This document shows positions 9,446-17,119 of a DNA stretch of 64,000 nucleotides, in pieces. A model generated the notes under the pieces. The model was not told where the DNA came from. It ran no database searches and was given only the letters and a program-made list of their open reading frames with translations. Made by a program: the position numbers and the translations under genes. Origin of the DNA: CALINF01 sp039980455 (GTDB taxonomy: Bacteria; Pseudomonadota; Gammaproteobacteria; Pseudomonadales; Halieaceae); contig JBDXCG010000003.1 in NCBI GenBank assembly GCA_039980455.1, positions 1,860,001 through 1,924,000 on the forward strand, given 5' to 3'. Position 1 is the first letter of the stretch; every line of letters begins with the position of its first letter.

Positions 9446-9622
9446 TTACCAATAGAAATTGATAGCGGACAATATCAGCATCAGGCCGACCAAAGGCACA
9501 AGCCACCGACTAAGCCGCTGCATCTGCTCCGGGTCTGCGGGTCGTGCAAAGCGCTCACCGAAAAAGACCATTGCCGCCACACCAGCAAAAACAAGCAACA
9601 AGATAAGCGCAAGATTACCCAA
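9446..9622 (-). CDS. Small two-helix membrane protein, function unknown
   Basis: Short frame of 58 codons from a TTG at 9622-9620 to TAA at 9448-9446. The translation has two hydrophobic stretches, NLALILLLVFAGVAAMVFFG and WLVPLVGLMLILSAINFYW, joined by a charged loop (ERFARPADPEQMQRLSR), a clear two-pass topology. An AGAGAG purine run lies 5 nt before the TTG. It begins about 37 nt after the carbonic anhydrase gene on the same strand and lies before cysC, so it may belong to that transcription unit. I do not recognise a family. The start codon is uncertain: an internal in-frame ATG would remove half of helix 1. Confidence 0.6.
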   Translation of the reverse strand: MGNLALILLLVFAGVAAMVFFGERFARPADPEQMQRLSRWLVPLVGLMLILSAINFYW

Positions 9623-9659
9623 AATGACTCTCTTTAAGGGATAAAAATTTTGGAGCTAC

Positions 9660-10292
9660 TCAACCAGGCGGGACGATCACCCGATAGGCATCCGCAACCT
9701 GATCCAGCCCAGTGACAGAGCAGTTTAAGTCTTGTAAGAGACCATCGTGCAAACTGTACACTAAACCGTGAACTGAGAGCGTTTGCCCTCTGGCCCAGGC
9801 GTTCTGTGCGATGGTCGTGTGGCAAACATTGGCTACCTGACTTGCCACATTCAATTCACACAGCAAATCCACGCGCGAGTCGTCGTCTGGCAGAGCTTCA
9901 AACCGGCTGCTATGCACATGCAAAACATCCTTGATATTGCGGAGCCAGTTGTCTATCAGGCCGTTATCGGCGTCTTCATAGGCGGCGCGCACACCGCCAC
10001 ACCCATAGTGACCAACGACCATCACATGCTCGACCTTGAGCACATCAATGGCATAGGCCAACACCGTCAGGCAGTTGAAATCAGTATGCACCACGACGTT
10101 AGCCACATTGCGATGCACAAAAATTTCGCCCGGGGCCAGACCCAGAATCTGATTAGCGGGCACCCGGCTGTCCGAACAACCAATCCAAAGATATTTGGGG
10201 GTTTGTTGCGCTGCCAGTTTTTCAAAAAAAGACGGGTCCTTTTCCTTGACGTCGGCGGCCCACTTCCTGTTATTAGCAAAGAGTGTTTCGAT
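9660..10292 (-). CDS. can: Beta-carbonic anhydrase with ATC start codon
   Basis: Interconverts CO2 and bicarbonate in the cytoplasm. From the ATC at 10292-10290 the protein is 210 residues and reads as a full-length beta-class enzyme: ETLFANNRKWAADVKEKDP, then WIGCSDSRVPANQILGLAPGEIFVHRNVAN and VVGHYGCGG. Zinc ligands and catalytic dyad are Cys39, Asp41, Arg43, His95 and Cys98. No ATG, GTG or TTG lies in frame between the upstream stop (TAG at 10307-10305) and the GTG at 10163. That GTG falls after the CSDSR motif and would give a dead protein. An AGGAG sequence lies 9 nt before the ATC, so an AUC start is the simplest reading. It follows the GGDEF-like gene by 22 nt and is probably translationally linked to it. 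Confidence 0.9.
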   Translation of the reverse strand: METLFANNRKWAADVKEKDPSFFEKLAAQQTPKYLWIGCSDSRVPANQILGLAPGEIFVHRNVANVVVHTDFNCLTVLAYAIDVLKVEHVMVVGHYGCGGVRAAYEDADNGLIDNWLRNIKDVLHVHSSRFEALPDDDSRVDLLCELNVASQVANVCHTTIAQNAWARGQTLSVHGLVYSLHDGLLQDLNCSVTGLDQVADAYRVIVPPG

Positions 10293-10314
10293 AAAAAGTC
10301 TCTCCTATTCGCGA

Positions 10315-11457
10315 CTACAGCATCATTGTGCTGAGCCGCCCTCTTACCACGCGATTGCCACCACCGGTTTTGGCAGAGTCGAGCGATTTTTGCGCCTCGC
10401 CCTGCATCTGCTTCGCTAGTTGTGGCATATCAACGGCGGGATACTGTTGCGGGTCCCAGGTTACGAGCCCTACACTCAAGGTGACATGTAGCACTGCACC
10501 TCGACCATCATCGACCGCGAAATCATCGATATCCCCAGCCATTCGCGTACCTATATCGTAGCCTAAACCCTCGCTACTAGCGGGAATGAGCACTGCCAGT
10601 GTTGTATCTGACAAGCGAGCCATGTAGTCGGTCGCGCGCAAATCGGAATAAATCCGTTCTGCAACTTTCTTCATCACAAAATGGCTGGTCGCCTTGCCGT
10701 AATGTAAATAGAGATCTTCATACTCATCAATCTCCATCATCAGCACGCTGAGCGGCTGTTCAGCCCTGCGCGCCCTGGATATCTCACGCGCGATGTCTTT
10801 CTCAAACCCGCGCATATTGCTGATATGGGTCAGTGGATCCAACAAGGTCAGCTGGGAGACCTGCTGCCGGGCGACCATATTTCTGAAGCACAGGGATATC
10901 ACAGTAGCTAAATGAGCTACCAGATCCTCCTCAGCCTGCCCTTTGTAGATTGCCGTATCTCGCATACCAAAGTGCAAACTACCAATCATTCTTCCTGAAT
11001 CGGCCAGTGGCAGCAGCATGGCATAGTCGATGCCATGGTCTGACTTAAGTACTTCGAACATGCGGGAATCGGTAGCATCTACAAGCACCACATCCGGCTC
11101 CAGGTCGTACAGTTCCTGCATTTCAAATGCATCAGAGTGCATCTGCAGATGGTCTCCGTAGCGCTGAGTACCACCCAGGAGACCTGAAAGAACACCCTCA
11201 GGATCGTACAGCCACAATTCTGCGATCTGGCACCCAAAGTGGCGCGGCATGCTGACCAGCATAATTTCCAATAGCGCCGACAGATCGGACGCGCCCAGCA
11301 GCATGGTTTCCATCTGCCGGGCTTGCAGGCACAGATAGCGGTTGATCGACACAGATTCCGATAAACGCCGCTCGCGCACTTCCGCGCGCGATTCTACCGG
11401 AGGCGCGCCAGCAATCTCTTCAATCTCGCCGCTTTTACTCGAGTCCTCTCGTGGCAT
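10315..11457 (-). CDS. GAF domain protein with degenerate GGDEF domain
   Basis: 380 residues, no membrane helix. A GAF-like sensor fold occupies about 50-195 and a GGDEF-family domain about 200-372. The catalytic signature is lost: after RATD (274-277) and Arg281 the position of GGDEF reads SDTTL (283-287). DPLTGLxN reads DPLTHISN, and the metal-binding loop is altered, although Asp244 remains. The RxxD inhibitory site is intact at the right 5-residue spacing from the signature. From family knowledge it should not make c-di-GMP but may still bind it. It lies just upstream of the carbonic anhydrase gene and divergent from the thiamine operon. Its ligand is unknown. Confidence 0.85.
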   Translation of the reverse strand: MPREDSSKSGEIEEIAGAPPVESRAEVRERRLSESVSINRYLCLQARQMETMLLGASDLSALLEIMLVSMPRHFGCQIAELWLYDPEGVLSGLLGGTQRYGDHLQMHSDAFEMQELYDLEPDVVLVDATDSRMFEVLKSDHGIDYAMLLPLADSGRMIGSLHFGMRDTAIYKGQAEEDLVAHLATVISLCFRNMVARQQVSQLTLLDPLTHISNMRGFEKDIAREISRARRAEQPLSVLMMEIDEYEDLYLHYGKATSHFVMKKVAERIYSDLRATDYMARLSDTTLAVLIPASSEGLGYDIGTRMAGDIDDFAVDDGRGAVLHVTLSVGLVTWDPQQYPAVDMPQLAKQMQGEAQKSLDSAKTGGGNRVVRGRLSTMML

Positions 11458-11507
11458 CCCGATCCATCCATTCGAAAGAGCAGAAGATTCCTACTCTTCA
11501 CTATTAT

Positions 11508-11535
11508 TTGCTGTTCAGTGTAAGCCCCCTATAAT
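11508..11535 (+). promoter_or_regulatory. Putative sigma70 promoter for thiamine salvage operon
   Basis: A perfect TATAAT at 11530-11535 with a weak -35 (TTGCTG at 11508-11513) at 16-bp spacing. Transcription would start near 11542, just before the first stem of the TPP riboswitch, as expected for a leader-controlled operon. Confidence 0.55.
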
Positions 11536-11546
11536 CGACTTGTAAA

Positions 11547-11626
11547 CCTTGGGGGTGGCCTAGGCCTGAGATACCTGTCGGTAAACCCTTTGAACCTGAT
11601 CCGGTTAACACCGGCGTAGGGAGAGG
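11547..11626 (+). promoter_or_regulatory. TPP riboswitch (THI element)
   Basis: Contains the conserved TPP aptamer segments in order: GGGGGTGGCC, the CTGAGA core (11566-11571), ACCC followed by TTTGAACCTGAT (11585-11600), the P4/P5 hairpin CCGGTTAACACCGG, and GCGTAGGGA. The closing stem P1 can form between CCTT at 11547-11550 and GAGG at 11623-11626. It binds thiamine pyrophosphate in the nascent mRNA and normally turns off the downstream gene. The genes that follow fit thiamine uptake. Confidence 0.96.
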
Positions 11627-11657
11627 CTCTGTGTTATTCGATACTAACGAGACACAA

Positions 11658-11689
11658 TTTGGCTCCCCGCGCCACAATAAGGAGCCAAA
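11658..11689 (+). promoter_or_regulatory. SD-sequestering hairpin, riboswitch expression platform
   Basis: A perfect 9-bp inverted repeat (TTTGGCTCC at 11658-11666, GGAGCCAAA at 11681-11689) with a 14-nt loop buries the AAGGAG ribosome binding site directly before the GTG at 11691. GGGAG at 11619-11623, in the 3' strand of the aptamer, can instead pair with CTCCC at 11663-11667 and free the site. This fits a translational OFF switch when TPP is bound. The pairing is read by eye, not computed. Confidence 0.8.
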
Positions 11690-11690
11690 C

Positions 11691-13811
11691 GTGTTACGCA
11701 CCCTGCCAACATTCCTATCAGTAGCATTGCTGTCATCAGCAGTGATTTCAGTGTCAACATCGGCACAAACACCACAGCTCGAAGAGGTTCTCGTCACGGC
11801 CGAGTTCAGGGACGTTGCGCTGCAGAACCAGGTTGGCAGCACCACTATCTTCGCAGAGGATGAGTTACATGAACGCGCCGCGCAGCACCTGGAAGACATC
11901 CTGAATGTGGCACCCAACGTCAACTTTGCCAGCGGCGCTTCAAGAGCGCGCTTCTTCCAAATACGCGGCGTGGGTGAACGCAGTCAGTTTATCGAACCAC
12001 TCAATCCGTCCATCGGCGTGCTCGTTGACGGCATAGACTTTAGCGGACTAGGGACTGCGGGCAATCTGTTCGACGTAGATCAGGTGGAGATTCTGCGCGG
12101 CCCTCAAGGCACACTCCACGGGGCAAACGCACTTGCAGGACTCATCAACATCCAAACTGGATCCCCCGAAGATACCCCGGGACTGCGCATTGAAACGATG
12201 GCGGCTGACTATGACACCTACAGTGCCGGCATTGTGGGGACAGGGCCATTGGTCGCTGACACACTACTGTATCGACTAGCGATAAACAGCTACCAAAGCG
12301 ACGGATTTATTGAAAATCGTTACCTGGGGCGCGATAACACCAATGACCGTGATGAGACAACGGTACGGGGAAAGCTACGCTGGCTAAGCGGTGAGAATGA
12401 CACCGTGGACCTCGTGGCAATGTATGCTGATATTGACAACGGCTACGACGCTTTTTCACTGGATAATAATCGCAATACGCTTTCGGACCAGCCTGGCCAG
12501 GATACTCTTGAATCCCAGGCGATTGGTCTCAACTGGCAGCGCAGCCTGCGGTCTATGCAACTGGAGTCCAAGCTGTCGGTTGCAAACACAGACACCGACT
12601 ATGGCTACGATGAGGATTGGAGCTTCGTAGGTATTGCACCTGACCTGGAATACTCCTCCTTCGACCGTTATCGCAGGGAGCGAGACAGCGTGAGCGCGCA
12701 AATACGACTGATGTCGACGACGCCCATCCAAGCACTAGGGTCCAGCCACGACTGGGTTAGCGGGCTCTACTATCTTGGTGAGGATGAAGATCTTAAGCGG
12801 CAGTACACCTATCTTTCTCAGGATTTCAGAAGCCAATACGATACCGATACGATGGCGGCCTATGGCCAGCTTGATTCTCACCTGACCGATTCGATCACGC
12901 TCATCTCAGGCTTGCGCATCGAGCGCCGCGAGACGGACTACAGCGACAACAATGGTGTTGAGAGTGACCCCGCAAAGAACCTCTGGGGCGGACGACTAAT
13001 GCTGGAATACAGTGTTAACGATGACGCAATGCTCTACGGAGGTATTTCTCGCGGGTATAGAGCCAATGGCGTTAATGCAGGCATATTGGCGACACTGGAG
13101 ATCGTGGAAGACCCTGAGATTGCAGCTCAGCTGCGCTCACAGCGCTACTTTGATGATGAATCATTGATCAACTATGAGTTAGGCCTAAAGAACACACTGC
13201 TGTCTGGCCAACTGCAATCGAGACTCACCGCATTTTACATGGATCGTAAAGACCAGCAGGTCAAAGGCTCATTGGTTATCCCCCGGGAAGACGGCAGCAG
13301 TAACTTTATCGACTACACAAGCAACGCCGCAGATGGGAATAACTATGGTCTGGAATGGGAAGTAAATTGGCAGCCTATCGACGCGCTGGTGCTATACGCC
13401 AACCTGGGCTTGCTGGAAACGGAATTTGAAAACTATACAAACGCAGCGGGCGACGATCTATCGGGTAGAGAGCAGGCCCATGCTCCATCCTATCAGTATG
13501 CCGCTGGCGCACGCGTGAATTTAGGCGAGAGGTTCTACGCACGAGTAGACCTGGAAGGTAAGGATTCCTTCTATCTATCTGACCGTCATTCGGTCGAAGC
13601 TCCCTCACAGGACCTGCTCCATGCCCGACTGGGCTTCACAACACAACACTGGGATCTCGCCGTGTGGGGGCGTAATCTCACGGATGAGGATACCGTCGTC
13701 CGGGGCTTCGGCAGCTTTGGCAACGACCCTCGCAAAGGCTATGTAACGGAACCCTACTTTCAGTACGGAGAACCAAGGCTAGTAGGCATTTCCGCCAGCT
13801 ACCAGTTCTAA
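11691..13811 (+). CDS. TonB-dependent outer-membrane receptor, probably for thiamine
   Basis: Start chosen at GTG 11691 because AAGGAG lies 6 nt upstream and a signal peptide follows at once (LRTLPTFLSVALLSSAVISVSTSAQ); an upstream GTG at 11631 would add 20 unneeded residues. 706 residues. The TonB box region is EEVLVTAE, then the plug domain (LEDILNVAPNVNFASGASRARFF, VEILRGPQGTLHG, LINIQT) and a 22-strand-type barrel ending ISASYQF with terminal Phe. It imports a scarce nutrient through the outer membrane using TonB energy. The substrate is inferred from the TPP riboswitch and the downstream thiamine genes. It corresponds to the predicted 'omr1'-type thiamine receptor in THI regulons. Confidence 0.92.
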   Translation: MLRTLPTFLSVALLSSAVISVSTSAQTPQLEEVLVTAEFRDVALQNQVGSTTIFAEDELHERAAQHLEDILNVAPNVNFASGASRARFFQIRGVGERSQFIEPLNPSIGVLVDGIDFSGLGTAGNLFDVDQVEILRGPQGTLHGANALAGLINIQTGSPEDTPGLRIETMAADYDTYSAGIVGTGPLVADTLLYRLAINSYQSDGFIENRYLGRDNTNDRDETTVRGKLRWLSGENDTVDLVAMYADIDNGYDAFSLDNNRNTLSDQPGQDTLESQAIGLNWQRSLRSMQLESKLSVANTDTDYGYDEDWSFVGIAPDLEYSSFDRYRRERDSVSAQIRLMSTTPIQALGSSHDWVSGLYYLGEDEDLKRQYTYLSQDFRSQYDTDTMAAYGQLDSHLTDSITLISGLRIERRETDYSDNNGVESDPAKNLWGGRLMLEYSVNDDAMLYGGISRGYRANGVNAGILATLEIVEDPEIAAQLRSQRYFDDESLINYELGLKNTLLSGQLQSRLTAFYMDRKDQQVKGSLVIPREDGSSNFIDYTSNAADGNNYGLEWEVNWQPIDALVLYANLGLLETEFENYTNAAGDDLSGREQAHAPSYQYAAGARVNLGERFYARVDLEGKDSFYLSDRHSVEAPSQDLLHARLGFTTQHWDLAVWGRNLTDEDTVVRGFGSFGNDPRKGYVTEPYFQYGEPRLVGISASYQF

Positions 13812-13850
13812 TGCTCAGGCTAAAGATTCGCAAATAGAAGGAATGAGACA

Positions 13851-14102
13851 ATGAAACTCACCGCAGAAATCAGTCTGTATCCGCTCAAAGAAGAGTACGT
13901 ACCGGTTATTCGCGCATTCATAGACGCGCTGCACGAGCACGGCGACCTGGATGTCGTCACCAATGCCATGAGCACCCAAATCAGCGGAGATTATGATCGC
14001 GTGTTCGCAATTCTGCGGCAGGAGATCAAGTCCAGCTACAACACGTTCGGTAAACAGGTGCTGGTGTGTAAGCTCATCCCGGGTGACTTGCCGATCAAAT
14101 AA
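13851..14102 (+). CDS. Thiamine-binding protein (YkoF/MTH1187 family)
   Basis: 83 residues, a single ferredoxin-like domain: MKLTAEISLYPL...VIRAFIDALHEHGDLDVVTNAMSTQISGDYDRVFAILRQEIK. The TNAMSTQISGDYDxVF segment is the family signature. These small proteins bind thiamine or its pyrimidine part in the cytoplasm, and the exact role is not settled. No signal peptide. It lies 39 nt after the TonB receptor and 2 nt before the permease gene, so it is inside the riboswitch-controlled operon. It may present substrate to the downstream kinase, but that is inference. Confidence 0.85.
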   Translation: MKLTAEISLYPLKEEYVPVIRAFIDALHEHGDLDVVTNAMSTQISGDYDRVFAILRQEIKSSYNTFGKQVLVCKLIPGDLPIK

Positions 14103-14104
14103 CT

Positions 14105-14728
14105 ATGAGCGAATCCCTGCTGGACAACATCGGCAACACCATCGCTGTAATGTCACCACTGGAAGCTGCTGCCGTCATATTGGGTATCGCCTACCTTCTG
14201 CTGGCGATGCGAGAGAGCCTCTGGTGCTGGCCAGCGGCACTGATGAGCACGAGCGCGTTCCTCATCGTTTTCTGGCAAGTGAATTTGCTGATGGAGACAG
14301 CTCTGCAGTTCTATTACATCGCCATGGCCATTTACGGCTGGTGGCACTGGCATCATGGTGGTCCGAAAGAGTCCACGTTACCTATCCGCCGCTGGCGGCT
14401 GCCGCAGCATGCAATGGCGCTGATAGCGGTGCTAGTCCTCACGCTGATAAGCGGCACATTGTTGAGTAATAGAACTGACGCCGCTCTACCCTACCTGGAC
14501 TCGTTCACGACATGGGGTAGCATCCTTACAACCTGGATGGTCACGCAAAAGGTCCTGGAGAACTGGCTGTACTGGCTGGTAATCGATGCCGCTTCACTTA
14601 TTCTGTACTTGGATCGAGAGCTCTACCTTACCGCAGGCCTATTTCTGGTCTACCTGATCATAGTTATCTTCGGATTCTTTGCATGGCGAAAACACTATCT
14701 CAATCAGCCCGACAAAGACTGGCACTGA
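14105..14728 (+). CDS. pnuT: PnuC-family permease, probably thiamine transporter PnuT
   Basis: 207 residues with about seven membrane helices, typical of PnuC/PnuT facilitators. Family features include the aromatic, tryptophan-rich helices (QFYYIAMAIYGWWHWHHGG) and the ENWLYWLVIDAASLILYLDRELYLTAGLFLVYLIIVIFG segment. PnuC proteins carry nicotinamide riboside and the PnuT branch carries thiamine; sequence alone does not separate them here. The TPP riboswitch, TonB receptor, thiamine-binding protein and ThiK-like kinase favour thiamine. Facilitators of this type rely on phosphorylation to trap the substrate, which the next gene could provide. It ends 46 bp inside that gene. Confidence 0.85.
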   Translation: MSESLLDNIGNTIAVMSPLEAAAVILGIAYLLLAMRESLWCWPAALMSTSAFLIVFWQVNLLMETALQFYYIAMAIYGWWHWHHGGPKESTLPIRRWRLPQHAMALIAVLVLTLISGTLLSNRTDAALPYLDSFTTWGSILTTWMVTQKVLENWLYWLVIDAASLILYLDRELYLTAGLFLVYLIIVIFGFFAWRKHYLNQPDKDWH

Positions 14729-15582
14729 CGCTGGGCCAATGGCGCCATTGGCAAGCACGGTTACCTATTGAGAGCGCCCCACAAATTCGCCGACAACTGG
14801 ACGAAGGCATCAGCAATACCAGTATTCAAGTTGCGACAGAAGATCAGGCATTTGTGGTACGCCTGGATGGTGTAGACACACGCAGTCACAACCTAAACCG
14901 GCAGGTCGAATGGAAAACGTTGCTGGGAGCGTCTAACAGGGAGCTCGCACCACTACCTGTTTATCTGAACCCAGAACTAGGCGTACTGGTTTGCGAGTAT
15001 CTACCTTCAGACGAGAATCAGCAGCAGACCGAGACAGACGTGGCTGATCTTCTCAATCGCATACACAGCCTGCCAGCCATTCATCACCGCATCGATCTAT
15101 CGCAACGCATACGGCAGTATCTGCATCAACTGGAAACTCGTCAGCCCGGTATCTCAAATAAACTCTCAACACTCACTGACCTAACCGGCCACATCCTACA
15201 AAAGGCCGGGCAAGAAGATGTGCAGTTAGTGGTTTGCCACAATGACCTACACGTGGCTAATCGGCTACGCAGCAATGGCACACTGTACGCACTGGATTGG
15301 GAATACAGTGGCATGGGCCATCGATGGTTCGATCTGGCTGTGATCTGTGAATGCGATCCCGACACCATTGAGGCTGACGCATTACTCAGCGCGTATCTGG
15401 CTCGAGGCTCAACTGCACAAGAAAGAGAACTCCTAATTAGATTCCGTCTCTGTTATCGCTATCTATCCTGGCTGTGGTACGCCATACGCAATCAGAATCC
15501 CGTTCGTGATAGCGATCTCACCACACTCGTATCGACGCTAACACCGGGACTGGCTAAAACACTAAAAGGTGAGCCTGTTTAG
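14683..15582 (+). CDS. thiK: ThiK-like phosphotransferase, probable thiamine kinase
   Basis: 299 residues of the APH/choline kinase fold. The catalytic loop is HNDLHVAN (186-193) and the metal-binding motif DWEYSG (205-210), both intact. It would phosphorylate imported thiamine to thiamine monophosphate, trapping it in the cell; ThiL (not here) would make TPP. The substrate is inferred from the operon. The ATG at 14683 overlaps pnuT by 46 bp, and no good later start is visible before conserved sequence. Its stop overlaps the yajQ stop on the other strand by 4 bp (convergent). Choline or sugar kinase activity is the main alternative. Confidence 0.8.
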   Translation: MAKTLSQSARQRLALTLGQWRHWQARLPIESAPQIRRQLDEGISNTSIQVATEDQAFVVRLDGVDTRSHNLNRQVEWKTLLGASNRELAPLPVYLNPELGVLVCEYLPSDENQQQTETDVADLLNRIHSLPAIHHRIDLSQRIRQYLHQLETRQPGISNKLSTLTDLTGHILQKAGQEDVQLVVCHNDLHVANRLRSNGTLYALDWEYSGMGHRWFDLAVICECDPDTIEADALLSAYLARGSTAQERELLIRFRLCYRYLSWLWYAIRNQNPVRDSDLTTLVSTLTPGLAKTLKGEPV

Positions 15583-16061
15583 TCGCGAAAATTGCTGAAC
15601 TGTAAGGGCGCACCGAAATCACCCTCTCGCAATAATGCAATCGCCTTTTGCAAGTCATCACGCTTTTTCCCTGTCACTCTAACCTGATCGCCCTGAATCT
15701 GCGTCTGCGCCTTGAGCTTGGAATCCTTGATGGCCTTTACTATCGATCGGCACTGAGCGCCATCTAACCCATGATTTAGCGTGATTGTCTGACGGGCGTG
15801 CTTGCCCGAGAGTGTAATCTCACCACAATCCATCGCCAGTGGGTCGATGTCGCATTTAACGAGAGCCGAGCGAAGCATATCCTCCATTTGGGTGACCTGA
15901 AATTCTGCCTCTGCAGTAAGCAACACTGTGTGCTGCTCCCGCTCGAACGAGGCATCTACTCCTTTGAAGTCAAAACGATTAGCGACGATACGCGAAGCCT
16001 GATCCACAGCATTAGTCAGCTGGTGAAGATCGACTTCCGAAACCACATCGAATGATGGCAT
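15579..16061 (-). CDS. yajQ: YajQ family nucleotide-binding protein
   Basis: 160 residues from ATG 16061, which has GAGGAAAG upstream; an extra 7-residue extension from 16082 is unlikely. MPSFDVVSEVDLHQLTNAVDQASRIVANRFDFKG is the hallmark N-terminus. The C-terminal half (VKAIKDSKLKAQTQIQGDQVRVTGKKRDDLQKAIALLRE) completes the two-domain fold. In Xanthomonas and Pseudomonas, YajQ proteins bind c-di-GMP and act as regulators. In E. coli it is a nucleotide- or tRNA-binding protein. It stands alone, convergent with the thiamine operon and divergent from the panE-like gene. Confidence 0.94.
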   Translation of the reverse strand: MPSFDVVSEVDLHQLTNAVDQASRIVANRFDFKGVDASFEREQHTVLLTAEAEFQVTQMEDMLRSALVKCDIDPLAMDCGEITLSGKHARQTITLNHGLDGAQCRSIVKAIKDSKLKAQTQIQGDQVRVTGKKRDDLQKAIALLREGDFGAPLQFSNFRD

Positions 16062-16149
16062 AGTGCTTTCCTCTCTGGTCATATCGCAATGGACGTCATT
16101 TTAATGCCCACCCTCGGTAATACCAATAGTGTGAAGCACATCCATCACT

Positions 16150-17115
16150 ATGGATAACTCCTGGTACATTCTTGGCGCTGGAGCACTTGGAAGCCTTTAC
16201 GCGGCGTTCCTTGCCAGTGCGGGCGCTGATGTGACCATTGTGGAACGCAGCACAAATCGACAAGGCAAGCCCAATGGGGGGCGTTTAGCTCCAGAGCGCA
16301 AATTCTCTGTTGCCTCGTCTGTGGACGCGATAAATCGTGCGTTTTCGATCAACACCAGTCAAGCCGATAACCACTCCGAAATAAAGCACTTGCTGGTAGC
16401 GACCAAGTCTTACGATGCCGTTGCGGCGGTCTCCAGCGTGCGCCACCGGCTTACCCGCACCAGCGACGTAGTGCTCATGTCAAACGGTTCGGGCTATCAG
16501 CATCAAATCGCCAAGGCTGTATCCGAGCCTCGATACTTCTATTGCCTCAGTACAGAAGGTGCTAATTGGCGCAGTGCCAATGCACTGATACACGCAGGCT
16601 CTGGCAAAAGTCGGTTGGGCGGTGTGGATCACACGCATCCTGCGGAGTGGTTTCCTTTCTGGGAGCGTGCAATCCCAGGCGCATCCTGGGAGGACGATAT
16701 TGAAAGCGCTCTGTGGATGAAACTCGTCATCAATGCCGCCATCAATCCGATAAGCGCACTCGGTGGCGTACAAAACGGGGAGCTAACCAGCGACCCGGCA
16801 CTATCTACCAAAGTCGCCAATTTGTGTGCGGAACTTTCAGCGCTGACCGGAGCTTCAGCATACCCTCAGCTGGCAGGCGATCTGGAAAGCGAGGTTCGCA
16901 AAGTCATTGCTGGAACGGCCAGCAATCGTTCGTCGATGTTGCAAGATATTGAAGCAGGAAGGCCCACTGAGATTGATTTTATCAACGGCTATGTGAGCGC
17001 CGAAGCAAGACGACTCGAAATACCGACGCCACTGAACGATGCATTGGTCGGCGCGATTGTTGAACTCGAGTCGACGACAAACGGGAAGAGAGAAATTGAA
17101 GCTAATCCGAAGTGA
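16150..17115 (+). CDS. panE: Ketopantoate reductase family protein (PanE/ApbA-like)
   Basis: 321 residues. An N-terminal NADP-binding Rossmann motif (ILGAGALGSLYAAFLASAG, about 7-25) is followed by the C-terminal domain with the catalytic lysine (WMKLVINAAINPISAL, Lys near 190) and the family signature SSMLQDIEAGRPTEIDFINGY. It would reduce 2-dehydropantoate to pantoate in coenzyme A synthesis. PanE homologues include several other 2-oxoacid reductases, so the physiological substrate is uncertain. It is monocistronic, convergent with the kinase gene (5 bp apart). Confidence 0.85.
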   Translation: MDNSWYILGAGALGSLYAAFLASAGADVTIVERSTNRQGKPNGGRLAPERKFSVASSVDAINRAFSINTSQADNHSEIKHLLVATKSYDAVAAVSSVRHRLTRTSDVVLMSNGSGYQHQIAKAVSEPRYFYCLSTEGANWRSANALIHAGSGKSRLGGVDHTHPAEWFPFWERAIPGASWEDDIESALWMKLVINAAINPISALGGVQNGELTSDPALSTKVANLCAELSALTGASAYPQLAGDLESEVRKVIAGTASNRSSMLQDIEAGRPTEIDFINGYVSAEARRLEIPTPLNDALVGAIVELESTTNGKREIEANPK

Positions 17116-17119
17116 GAAG

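Noticed and set aside
9287..9637. 116-residue plus-strand frame in the cysC-carbonic anhydrase gap
   Set aside because: Basic, low-complexity translation. The minus-strand two-helix frame in the same place looks more like a protein.
10163..10165. GTG as start of carbonic anhydrase
   Set aside because: It would remove the CSDSR zinc-binding motif; the upstream in-frame sequence matches the family N-terminus.
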